A stretch of 64,000 nucleotides of DNA from Lantana camara (Eukaryota; Streptophyta; Magnoliopsida; Lamiales; Verbenaceae), in contig CM074856.1 in NCBI GenBank assembly GCA_037501455.1, positions 95,616,001 through 95,680,000 of the forward strand, in the 5' to 3' direction. Positions 23,327 through 34,868 of this stretch are shown one piece after another. The position numbers and the translations under genes are program-made. The notes under the pieces were generated by a model that was not told where the DNA came from, ran no database searches, and worked only from the letters and a program-made list of their open reading frames with translations. Every line of letters begins with the position of its first letter. The stretch's first letter is position 1.

Positions 23327-26300
23327 TGTAGCACCCGGAACGCCGAGATGCCACACCCCCGCACCATGAGTCTAGCTCACTCATGAAATGGGTAGTCCAT
23401 ATATGAACCGGTACTCATGGCGAACGGGTGACAATAAAAAAACTCAAAAGCTAGGCGGGTACCCTCAAATAATACCAATAAACAATTCAGAACAATAAAA
23501 GCGGAAGCAATAGCAATCAATACTTGTAGGTACCATATTTACATATTTACTTATAGATACCAACATTTATATAATAGTAGGTACCAACACTTATCAATAC
23601 ATTATCATCTCCTATACATCGTACATGTATAAATAACCCAAAACCACTAACATGATAAGCCAAAAATACCAAGAACATGAAAATGCAATGCTAGACTCAA
23701 CTCGACAACTGGACACGACTCGGACTCCAGCCTAGCACGCCACTGACAGTACCTGAAAAGTGTGAGGTGTCAGTCTACCACAGACTGAGTGAGGGGTTTA
23801 TAAATAAATATTCGCGCAAGTAACATGCAAGCCATAATCTCGGGTAAGGGTTCATAAAATAGAAACAACATAAGTTTAATAGTAAAAGATAACTCGCCCG
23901 AGATTACAACTAATCAATTTAACAATACACTCAATTTAATTCAATTCAATCAGTGGCCCGGCGAGTGAGGGCAAATCTCCAACCTTTCTCCGACAGTGTA
24001 CAATAATTCAGTCGTAATTAATTAAGTGATCAAGCAATAGAACTTAGTGCACAATTAGCAATTTCAATCAATAACTCCTTCTTCCTCCGGGTGATGGCGG
24101 GCTTGCAAGACCCAACCATCCAGGCACGGTGTACGTCAGGAGCATGACTCCCACGTACGGGATTTCTTCCTCCACCAAACCTCCTGGTGGATTCAGAGGT
24201 GATCCCACAATGGTGAGGATAGTGCAAGAGTTACCCATCAGCCCTTGCTTTCCCGGTTGGCTCAATACACTACCCTCGGGCCCAACGTGAACAATAGTTA
24301 CTCGCCAAAACAATCAATGAGTACATAGGATACATACTATAAGAAATCATACCTTACCGTGCAACTCGGCATATGCTATATACGTACCTCTCCGTGTCAT
24401 CCAAATCCGTAGCTAGCATAAAGACACACGGTTTGGAGCATAGCCTCGTTACAAAACCATTTCTAAGCTTATATACGCTCATACGTATAATTCAGAAGAA
24501 TTTACTCGATAGCTTCATTTGAAAACCATATATATATATAGTTATAAGGTTTTGGCCAAAGCTTTTCACATAAGGGTTGTAGGGTTTATTACGTAGCTAA
24601 AACGAAAACACCCTCACCTTAACCGTGAAGAAACAAGGATCGAGCACCAAGTGCCTGAACGATCAAAAGCTCTCCACCCTGGAGATAAACTGTACAAAAG
24701 ACCACAAGACGTGTTCGTGAGACTCAAGACTCTAAATGAACCATATATGACGCACGGCAATGCTCACACATGATATGAAGACATAAAGATCATATTAAGT
24801 CATGAAAATCATATAACCAATTCATTCACTTATTCAATCATAGATCATTCAATTCATATCTCCATTCAATTTATTCAAGAACTCAAATAGAAGCATAGAA
24901 CATGTTCAAACTCTCCCAACATGCTACTACATACTTCATATTACATAACATAGCATATATCCAAGGTTTGACGACAAGAAGAAACCATATGATATAGAAA
25001 ATAAGTGATGCGATTCATAAACGACATATAAACACACATAAACGGCAATAAGCAAAAGCATACCTATAACTCATCCAATTGCCACGAAATTGAACCACAA
25101 TACTCCTAACACATAGCAAAACAAGTTCATAGTTTAACACAAAAGGAGATAAAGTCATTAAGGAGGTGAAACAAATCAAAAACCGAAAAGGAAGCAACCA
25201 AGACTGCACATGGGAAGTGACACGGGGGTGTCACCAACCCTAGCCCAACTGAGCCACGGGCGTGGCTCAGTACAGAGCTGCCCAGAAGGTGTGACACGCC
25301 CGTGTCTCACTCTTATGAGTAAATGAGACACGGGGGTGTCACGGTACAGAACCAAATCACACGTAAAATTTTACCGGCAAAACTGAACTCATACAAATTC
25401 AATCCAAAGGCATACCAAATGAACTCCAAATGCTCTGAAACTTAATATACAACATATTTGACATGTTATGAACATTTTTTATTTAGAGTGAAAAGGCTAA
25501 ATCACACGTTAAGATCATCGAAACCGTGAAACAAAACTGGGTCGCTACAATCGGACATATGAGCCCTAATGATTCTATCATGCCTTGATCAAGTACTTAG
25601 GGCTTGAATTTGGATCTGAAACTTTGGGGAATGCATGCTAACCTACCAAACAACTAATATACATCATATATATGCAAAATGGTACAATTTAAAGCACATT
25701 AGAAGGACCAACAAGTTACCAAACTCAACAGCGACAATTCTGTCAAAGATCATGCATAAGAACAGGCCATGTCTTGCGGTTTTGAGGCTTCAAATGGAAC
25801 CAAATACTTAAGGCATGAATGCTAACATATAGAACAATGAGTGTACATCAACTCCATGCATTTTCACACGAAATGGAGGCCATATGATCATGCAACAACA
25901 CCAATTCTCACACAGCAGTTCGAAAACAGGGGAAACAGTTTGAACATCAAGCTTGGAGCTCCATATCTCATAATTTCATAAAAAGGGTCAAGAGATGAAA
26001 TCCTCCTAACATCATATACTATCAGTTAGGAAAGAAATAAGCCAAGAAACAAGTTCATATGATCACATATAAGCAAGAAATTCAGCCACACAAGCATATA
26101 GGTCACAAGAGCAAAAATCCCTAAAAGTTCATACCAATCTCATAATTCAAACCCTAATCAAATCTGATCCAAATCATGTTTTAAATAGATGAAATCAAGC
26201 ATAATAGAGTAGAGAAGACATAAATATTCATACCTTGAAGATTTGGTGAAGGAAGATGGTGATTTGAGCTCCAAAATCACAAGGATGGCCTAGGGTTTCT

Positions 26301-27150
26301 TCTCCTTTCTTCCTTCTTCCTTTCTCGATCAGACCCAGCAGAAGTGAGGGAGATATGGTTCGGTTCTGCAGCTAAAAGGGAAGAGAAAGGGCTTAACTCA
26401 AGGTAAATAAGTCATGGTTAAGGTATGGTTTGGTTAAGGGGTGTTATGGGGTCCCACCATGAAGACTAGTCAACCAAAAGAAGTTCCTCTTGCACGAGTT
26501 GCTCGTTACGGTTGGATTTCGGAGGTCTTAATGATCTCAAAAAGGTATGAGGCTTGTTCCATTGTCTCCGGATCGTCGATACGAAGGCAACGGAGGTGTC
26601 GGAATTCGAATCCGAATTCCCGAGCTCAAGATATCACGTACGGAACCAAGGGTGCGCTAATTGCTCGTTAGCCCCCGACTTGGTTCCAAAAATCAAAATA
26701 AATTCGTAAACACATCAAATGAATCCGAAAACATAAACCGAGCATATAGACATGTTCATAACACACATATTTACGACATAATAAAATTCCATACCAATCC
26801 GATATCATTACATATATGAACGAAGCGCAAGAAGAGCACTCATGCGCATGAACGAATTTATATTGTTATAAATGAACTACTAAAACTTAATTTCCATATT
26901 AATTAAATTAAAACCAACTAATAACATATTGAAATTACCGAAATAGTTAAGGTAACACGAAACATAAATTAAGAAGTTAAACACTGAATATCAAGTTGAA
27001 ATAAAATGAACTAGATTAAAATAACAATAGTTTATAGTTCGAATCAAATATAAACATTTATAAACAATTAATCATATAATTAAATAATTAAATTGCGCAA
27101 TTTATAAACAAATACGTCACATTATTAAAACTGAAAAACTGGGCGTTACA
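23327..27150 (-). mobile_element. Element C 3' LTR (left)
   Basis: On the minus strand it runs from TGTAACGCCCAG (27150) to GGGTGCTACA (23327). Contains a donor-like CAAG|GTATG (GT at 26233-26232), the palindrome cluster at 25217-25342, and the conserved long stem TAATCTCGGG / CCCGAGATTA at 23835-23844 / 23897-23906. Confidence 0.92.
25217..25342. repeat. Palindrome cluster in C 3' LTR (4 copies)
   Basis: Near-palindromes at 25217-25234 (GTGACACGGGGGTGTCAC), 25249-25270 (arms CTGAGCCAC / GTGGCTCAG), 25291-25310 and 25324-25342. The core is ACGGGCGT or its variants. Confidence 0.88.
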
Positions 27151-27153
27151 ATT

Positions 27154-27163
27154 TCTCCCCCTT
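27154..27163 (-). promoter_or_regulatory. Polypurine tract of element C
   Basis: AAGGGGGAGA on the minus strand, 3 nt before the 3' LTR. Confidence 0.88.
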
Positions 27164-27168
27164 AAAAA

Positions 27169-27186
27169 GAATCCGTCCTCGGATTC
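27169..27186 (-). other. Pre-polypurine hairpin of element C
   Basis: GAATCCG-AGGA-CGGATTC, a perfect 7-bp stem on the minus strand. It is kept although there is no coding sequence to conserve, which argues that it works as DNA or RNA. Confidence 0.8.
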
Positions 27187-27209
27187 AAAACACGCTTGAA
27201 ATCAAACAA

Positions 27210-27372
27210 TGAGAGATTCCCCGTCTCTCACAAACAACAAGGAGAGAGCCCCGTCTCTCGAACAGCAATGAGAGAACCCCGTCTCTCCAACAATAATGAG
27301 AGAACCCCGTCTCTCGCAAGCAAAAAGAGTACCCCGTCTCCCAAACAAAAATAAGAGAATCCCCGTCTCTTA
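27210..27372. repeat. Second palindromic array, inside element C
   Basis: Six units with a period of about 27-30 bp, each an imperfect palindrome of the type GAGAGAACCCCGTCTCTC (near 27211, 27242, 27270, 27298, 27326, 27353), separated by A-rich spacers. Confidence 0.85.
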
Positions 27373-29227
27373 ACCGAAAATAAAGCAAGGAAGTCTCCAA
27401 TACTTCCAAGCCACCCACGCAAACCAAATTTAAAATCACGTAAGGCACCCAAAGCAAGTAATAAATGTCGCCCACGTTGATATCCAATTATTCCAAGTAA
27501 TTTAACATAATACAAGATTAAAGCACCTAACATAAAAATTATATAAGTTAAATTTGCATGGATGCATGTATCATGAATGCTATAAGTACCGTTCACCGAA
27601 GTTTCAAGGTTTAGAACTGAGAGTTGTCCAAGGTAGGATCTATCCTGAAGATAGCTCAGTGGTCAGCTTGTCTTGAACCTCTTCAAGGTTCCTCGGTGAA
27701 GCTATTGATAAATCCTTTAAGGATCATACTCTTGGATCCGTTCTGACTTGTACTATTTCCAGTCTTCACCATTTCCCACAATCTTCGTTCGACCATCCAA
27801 TTCTTTTTAATTAACCGAGCTTGACCTCCTCGAATATCCTTAGACCATCTGTCTCAAAGTTAGGTCCATAGCTACTATCTTACTCATATCAGAATTTAAA
27901 ATATCCTCCAATGAGCATCTTCTCCGATTTGGTTTCTTCCGAATTATCGTGGGACTAACCGAAGACTTGATAATATTGTCATCGTTGAACCCCCTTTGTA
28001 CTTTATTGGATTACTCTGGATCGCCATCATTTCACTATATGCTAAGTGGATTCGACTTTCTCTCTTGTCAATTCTGACTTAGGGTTCACAAAAACTCCAT
28101 TATAATTTTGTTATCCCCAGATCCATATTCTACACATAAGAATATTCTCCAAACCATTTCCTCCATTCCTAATGAGGGACTCTAACCCGACTTGAGTAAC
28201 TTAACTCTCCTCTTAACGGCTTAACCATTCAAGCCGTCTTGTTTATTTCTGATCATCACTAATAGGACTCCCAGGTCTTCCTTAATTTGCAATTTCATTA
28301 TTCTCACTAAAATGTTTCTTCGAGTACCCTTTCAATCGTCAATTTGTTCCTCGGTCGTGCTCTCCCCCTTAAATTTCTGTTGTCCCGGTTGAACTCCATC
28401 GATTCTTCTTTTGTCGAAAGTCTTGATGAGTAATTCCCACTAAGTGGAGTTTAACTGATATAGAAATCAAAGATTTGGCCTTTCACTCCTTCCCTAGTTC
28501 TCTTGATGTCCGAAACTCCCTTCTTAATCCTGTCCGGAACTCTAGTCTCATCTCTCCTTCTGAATTCTTGTTTCCGTTAACCTATCCCTTAATAGAAGTT
28601 CTTATTTCCCCCAATTTCACCTTCCTTCTAACGTCATCCTATTATTTCTCCTCCTCATAACTTAGATGCGGTTCGGTTGAACTGATACTTGATAGTTGAG
28701 GCGAAAAGGCTTCCTACCAAGTAAACACTAAAATGCATGTTGGGTTAAAATGACAATGCATGGGTCACGTTTACATCAAGCAATTATACAACACATTAGC
28801 GCAACGAAACCAATTAGAAATTCACAGATAAACATAAAGTCACGAGGATAAATAACTAATGCAAGATATGATGCACGTGCTATGAATGCTTTGGAACCTG
28901 TCACCGATATGGGAAGTTATTAGCTCGGTAGCTCTCCTCGTTCTTCCGATCCCAAGATCACTTGGCCGTGGTTTGATATCATCTTTATAACCTGGAAATC
29001 ATAACTCATTTCAAGAATGGATGCATGCGATTAGTGCATGCTCATGGCACATATTCAATACGAAAGACAAGAATCCATATAAAATGCAACAAGTAAATCA
29101 ACAAAATTCTTAAGGAAACCAAATTTCATATTCAAGATCAATGCAATGCACACAATATCACATAGTCCTATGCCGTTCGACTTAGACTGACTCCGACACG
29201 ACTCGAGAACACCGGTTTTGCAACCGA

Positions 29228-29239
29228 GCTCTGATACCA
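29228..29239 (-). promoter_or_regulatory. Primer-binding site of element C (initiator Met tRNA)
   Basis: TGGTATCAGAGC on the minus strand, 7 nt inside the 5' LTR edge at 29247. Confidence 0.93.
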
Positions 29240-29246
29240 CCTAAGA

Positions 29247-32200
29247 TGTAGCACCCGGAACGCCGAGATGCCACACCCCCGCACCATGAGTCTAGCTCAC
29301 TCATGAAATGGGTAGTCCATATATGAACCGGTACTCATGGCGAACGGGTGACAATAAAAAAACTCAAAAGCTAGGCGGGTACCCTCAAATAATACCAATA
29401 AACAATTCAGAACAATAAAAGCGGAAGCAATAGCAATCAATACTTGTAGGTACCATATTTACATATTTACATATAGATACCAACATTTATATAATAGTAG
29501 GTACCAACACTTATCAATACATTATCATCTCCTATACATCGTACATGTATAAATAACCCAAAACCACTAACATGATAAGCCAAAAATACCAAGAACATGA
29601 AAATGCAATGCTAGACTCAACTCGACAACTGGACACGACTCGGACTCCCGCCTAGCACGCCACTGACAGTACCTGAAAAGTGTGAGGTGTCAGTCTACCA
29701 CAGACTGAGTGAGGGGTTTATAAATAAATATTCGCGCAAGTAACATGCAAGCCATAATCTCGGGTAAGGGTTCATAAAATAGAAACAACATAAGTTTAAT
29801 AGTAAAAGATAACTCGCCCGAGATTACAACTAATCAATTTAACAATACACTCAATTTAATTCAATTCAATCAGTGGCCCGGCGAGTGAGGGCAAATCTCC
29901 AACCTTTCTCCGACAATGTACAATAATTCAGTCGTAATTAATTAAGTGATCAAGCAATAGAACTTAGTGCACAATTAGCAATTTCAATCAATAACTCCTT
30001 CTTCCTCCGGGTGATGGCGGGCTTGCAAGACCCAACCATCCAGGCACGGTGTACGTCAGGAGCATGACTCCCACGTACGGGATTTCTTCCTCCACCAAAC
30101 CTCCTGGTGGATTCAGAGGTGATCCCACAATGGTGAGGATAGTGCAAGAGTTACCCGTCAGCCCTTGCTTTCCCGGTTGGCTCAATACACTACCCTCGGG
30201 CCCAACGTGAACAATAGTTACTCGCCAAAACAATCAATGCGTACATAGGATACATACTATAAGAAATCATACCTTACCGTGCAACTCGGCATATGCTATA
30301 TACGTACCTCTCCGTGTCATCCAAATCCGTAGCTAGCATAAAGACACACGGTTTGGAGCATAGCCTCGTTACAAAACCATTTATAAGCTTATATACGCTC
30401 ATACGTATAATTCAGAAGAATTTACTCGATAGCTTCATTTGAAAACCATATATATATATATAGTTATAAGGTTTTGGCCAAAGCTTTTCACATAAGGGTT
30501 GTAGGGTTTATTACGTAGCTAAAACGAAAACACCCTCACCTTAACCGTGAAGAAACAAGGATCGAGCACCAAGTGCCTGAACGATCAAAAGCTCTCCACC
30601 CTGGAGATAAACTGTACAAAAGACCACAAGACGTGTTCGTGAGACTCAAGACTCTAAATGAACCATATATGACGCACGGCAATGCTCACACATGATATGA
30701 AGACATAAAGATCGTATTAAGTCATGAAAATCATATAACCAATTCATTCACTTATTCAATCATAGATCATTCAATTCATATCTCCATTCAATTTATTCAA
30801 GAACTCAAATAGAAGCATAGAACATGTTCAAACTCTCCCAACATGCTACTACATACTTCATATTACATAACATAGCATATATCCAAGGTTTGACGACAAG
30901 AAGAAACCATATGATATAGAAAATAAGTGATGCGATTCATAAACGACATATAAACACACATAAACGGCAATAAGCAAAAGCATACCTATAACTCATCCAA
31001 TTGCCACGAAAGTGAACCACAATACTCCTAACACATAGCAAAACAAGTTCATAGTTTAACACAAAAGGAGATAAAGTCATTAAGGAGGTGAAACAAATCA
31101 AAAACCGAAAAGGAAGCAACCAAGACTGCACATGGGAAGTGACACGGGGGTGTCACCAACCCTAGCCCAACTGAGCCACGGGCGTGGCTCAGTACAGAGC
31201 TGCCCAGAAGGTGTGACACGCCCGTGTCTCACTCTTATGAGTAAATGAGACACGGGGGTGTCACGGTACAGAACCAAATCACACGTAAAATTTTACCGGC
31301 AAAACTGAACTCATACAAATTCAATCCAAAGGCATACCAAATGAACTCCAAATGCTCTGAAACTTAATATACAACATATTTGACATGTTATGAACATTTT
31401 TCATTTAGAGTGAAAAGGCTAAATCACACGTTAAGATCATCGAAACCGTGAAACAAAACTGGGTCGCTACAATCGGACATATGAGCCCTAATGATTCTAT
31501 CATGCCTTGATCAAGTACTTAGGGCTTGAATTTGGATCTGAAACTTTGGGGAATGCATGCTAACCTACCAAACAACTAATATACATCATATATATGCAAA
31601 ATGGTACAATTTAAAGCACATTAGAAGGACTAACAAGTTACCAAACTCAACAGCGACAATTCTGTCAAAGATCATGCATAAGAACAGGCCATGTCTTGCG
31701 GTTTTGAGGCTTCAAATGGAACCAAATACTTAAGGCATGAATGCTAACATATAGAACAATGAGTGTACATCAACTCCATGCATTTTCACACGAAATGGAG
31801 GCCATATGATCATGCAACAACACCAATTCTCACACAGCAGTTCGAAAACAGGGGAAACAGTTTGAACATCAAGCTTGGAGCTCCATATCTCATAATTTCA
31901 TAAAAAGGGTCAAGAGATGAAATCCTCCTAACATCATATACTATCAGTTAGGAAAGAAATAAGCCAAGAAACAAGTTCATATGATCACATATAAGCAAGA
32001 AATTCAGCCACACAAGCATATAGGTCACAAGAGCAAAAATCCCTAAAAGTTCATACCAATCTCATAATTCAAACCCTAATCAAATCTGATCCAAATCATG
32101 TTTTAAATAGATGAAATCAAGCATAATAGAGTATAGAAGACATAAATATTCATACCTTGAAGATTTGGTGAAGGAAGATGGTGATTTGAGTTCCAAAATC

Positions 32201-33072
32201 ACAAGGATGGCCTAGGGTTTCTTCTCCTTTCTTCCTTCTTCCTTTCTCGATCAGACCCAGCAGAAGTGAGGGAGATATGGTTCGGTTTTGCAGCTAAAAG
32301 GGAAGAGAAAGGGCTTAACTCAAGGTAAATAAGTCATGGTTAAGGTATGGTTTGGTTAAGGGGTGTTATGGGGTCCCACCATGAAGACTAGTCAACCAAA
32401 AGAAGTTCCTCTTGCACGAGTTGCTCGTTACGGTTGGATTTCGGAGGTCTTAATGATCTCAAAAAGGTATGAGGCTTGTTCCATTGTCTCCGGATCGTCG
32501 ATACGAAGGCAACGGAGGTGTCGGAATTCGAATCCGAATTCCCGAGCTCAAGATATCACGTACGGAACCAAGGGTGCGCTAATTGCTCGTTAGCCCCCGA
32601 CTTGGTTCCAAAAATCAAAATAAATTCGTAAACACGTCAAATGAATCCGAAAACATAAACCGAGCATATAGACATGTTCATAACACACATATTTACGACA
32701 TAATAAAATTCCATACCAATCCGATATCATTACATATATGAACGAAGCGCAAGAAGAGCACTCATGCGCATGAACGAATTTATATTGTTATAAATGAACT
32801 ACTAAAACTTAATTTCCATATTAATTAAATTAAAACCAACTAATAACATATTGAAATTACCGAAATAGTTAAGGTAACACGAAACATAAATTAAGAAGTT
32901 AAACACTGAATATCAAGTTGAAATAAAATGAACTAGATTAAAATAACAATAGTTTATAGTTCGAATCAAATATAAACATTTATAAACAATTAATCATATA
33001 ATTAAATAATTAAATTGCGCAATTTATAAACAAATACGTCACATTATTAAAACTGAAAAACTGGGCGTTACA
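29247..33072 (-). mobile_element. Element C 5' LTR (right)
   Basis: 3826 bp, near-identical to the left LTR. The 2-bp length difference is one extra TA in a TA run near 30450. The palindrome cluster is repeated at 31139-31264. Confidence 0.92.
31139..31264. repeat. Palindrome cluster in C 5' LTR (4 copies)
   Basis: Copy of the cluster at 25217-25342, with no difference seen in the four palindromes. Confidence 0.85.
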
Positions 33073-33077
33073 ATCCT

Positions 33078-34115
33078 ATTATATAAAACAAAATCCTTGT
33101 CCAAGTATAAGTTACAAACATATCATACTCAAGTCCATCTTGGTGAGTATTGATATGATGTAACTCAATTCTGTATCCAAAATGCAAGATCTGTATCTGT
33201 ATCTGTATCTGTTGGGCCCGGTGGTACGGTAGAACTGATAGCCAGGTGGCAAGGGCCATCGTCTATTACTATACCTGCCGCCAAATCTGATCTTAATGTT
33301 GGTTTAACTGGAGGTTAGTTATTCCACATTAAGTGACGGGAAAGGTACGTCCCTCCCTCTGTCTGTATCTGGATCTCGAGGGGTTACTCCCGACAGATCA
33401 TGGAGGAAGAAGGCTGGATTGATTCTGTTATTTCTGATTTCATTCTGTTTAAGGAGTAAAGGATGGAGAACGCCTACTTGCAGGGCATTAATACTTTATT
33501 GTCGTATGGTTCATATTTTCAAGAATCTGATACCCAGTCCCCTTATTCCCCTTTTTCTCAAAATAAATATGAACCAAATATTTGTATTAATTATTATTTC
33601 ATTAATTTCCGGTATAGTACTATTAATATATTATTTTATTAATGGTATCAAACTCCAACTTTTATAGTCAAACACTTTTCAAATATACCTATAAGTATAT
33701 ATGTAGTTCCAACTACCCCCTCACTTAGTCACTTTGACTAACCCTCGCACTTTACAAATCATGGTTTCAGGTTCAACGGACGCTTACTAGAAGGTATCTT
33801 GAAGCCTAGTGTGTCTTCTCGTTAGCATGATAGTTCAAGGTTCTTTAGAATAAGTTATGCTTCCGAGCTTGTAATTTTCTATCACGGCATGGTCACTACT
33901 TTTGATATCTATACTATGCCATTACTGCCTTATTTATTGCATTCCCCTATCATAGTTTTGAAAGTTTTTTTTAAATTATAAGATTTCCGCTGCAGTGTTT
34001 AATACTCTGGTATTGTATAACACTTTCCGTTCGCCAGAGTGTTTCTCAGGTGCTAGGCCTCACATCCACTCGGGAGATACTTTGGTGCGGGGTTGTAGTG
34101 TATAGGGGCCCTACA
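33078..34115 (+). mobile_element. Solo LTR A', segment 2
   Basis: Resumes A' after element C. It matches A's LTR from the block GGGCCCGGTGGTA (33214 on) to the terminal GGGGCCCTACA, and is followed by the TSD gcatg (34116-34120). It carries a small microsatellite (ATCTGT)4 at 33189-33212 not seen in A. Confidence 0.87.
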
Positions 34116-34120
34116 GCATG

Positions 34121-34746
34121 ATTGCATGATAATTGAATTGCGTGATCACCTAATGATTAACAAGCAAGCAAGTATATTTATCGATTGCATGAAAAGAACA
34201 AGAACTTAATATTGATAGTTGTATTCTCGGGCGAAGTTTGATTATTATTGAACTTGTATATTTATCTTTTATGAACCTTTACCCGAGAATATGACTTGCA
34301 TGTTATCTGCGCTAATATATATTTAAACCCCTCACTTGGTCTTCACAAACTGACACCTCCACCTTTCAGGTTATTGCAGGTGCACGCTAGGTGGGAGTTG
34401 AGTCGAGTCGAGTCCCGTTCATGTAGTCGTGTCATTCGTGGTTCGTGCATTTAACTATTATTGTTATTGTTTTAAAGGAAGATGATAATTTATTGATATG
34501 TAACTTTAGAATATATTTTATTGGAAAATGAGAAATATCATGATTGAATAAATGGAAATAAGTGATAGTGTTTACTTTATGCTTCCGCTTTATCTTGTTG
34601 CACGTTTTAGTAATCCCGCCTAGCTTGTCGTGTATTGCATTATCACCCGTTCGCTGTAGGTTGGTTCATGTACGGATTGGCCGTTTCGTATGTGGATTGA
34701 CCTATAGTGCGGGGGTGTGGCACCTCCACGTGTACGGGGTGCTACA
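34121..34746 (+). mobile_element. Solo LTR B, segment 3
   Basis: Final part of B, ending GGGGTGCTACA. Contains the long stem TATTCTCGGG (34222-34231) / CCCGAGAATA (34282-34291) and the shared terminal block with GTGCGGGGGTGTGGC. It is followed by the TSD tatat and the resumed LINE. Confidence 0.87.
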
Positions 34747-34868
34747 TATATAGTGGGTCGTAATGTCAATGACTGTGTGCTAGATTTCCTAAAATTTGGG
34801 GCTTTTGATAAACGGCTTAATTTTACACATATTGTCCTCATTCCTAAACGTAAAAACCTGGAGGTTAT
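34747..34868 (+). pseudogene. LINE ORF2 fragment 2 (reverse transcriptase)
   Basis: Continues the reverse transcriptase where 6585 stopped: IVGRNVNDCVLDFLKFG, then THIVLIPKRKN, the expected segment after PGPDG in L1 reverse transcriptases. It ends at the TSD gttat (34864-34868) of solo LTR G. Confidence 0.85.

Larger units (their letters stand above)
27151..29246 (-). mobile_element. Element C internal region, non-coding
   Basis: 2.1 kb with no recognisable retrotransposon protein on either strand. Near the primer site the leader resembles E's, up to an acceptor-like TTTCCAG. Where gag should start there is only a short frame that stops after about 20 codons. The open frame of 61 codons at 29055-29240 overlaps the primer site and is leader, not a gene. 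Confidence 0.8.
23327..33072 (-). mobile_element. Element C: young non-autonomous LTR retrotransposon (LARD-like)
   Basis: Minus-strand element of 9746 bp with LTRs of 3824 and 3826 bp and a 2.1-kb internal region. The primer site and polypurine tract are intact, and the TSD atcct is perfect (23322-23326, 33073-33077). By eye the LTRs differ at about 14 substitutions plus one 2-bp TA indel (about 0.4%), so it is about as young as A. It has no gag, protease, reverse transcriptase or integrase. The polypurine region (hairpin plus AAGGGGGAGA) closely matches F, and its LTR terminus GTTCCGGGTGCTACA matches E, pointing to mobilisation by a relative of E/F. Confidence 0.92.

Noticed and set aside
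27210..27372. CRISPR-like array
   Set aside because: Regular spacing, but units are degenerate palindromes, spacers are short and alike, there are no cas genes, and the context is a plant retrotransposon.
28475..28660. 61-codon frame in element C as a residual gene
   Set aside because: It is on the strand opposite to C, low in complexity, and matches no retrotransposon domain.
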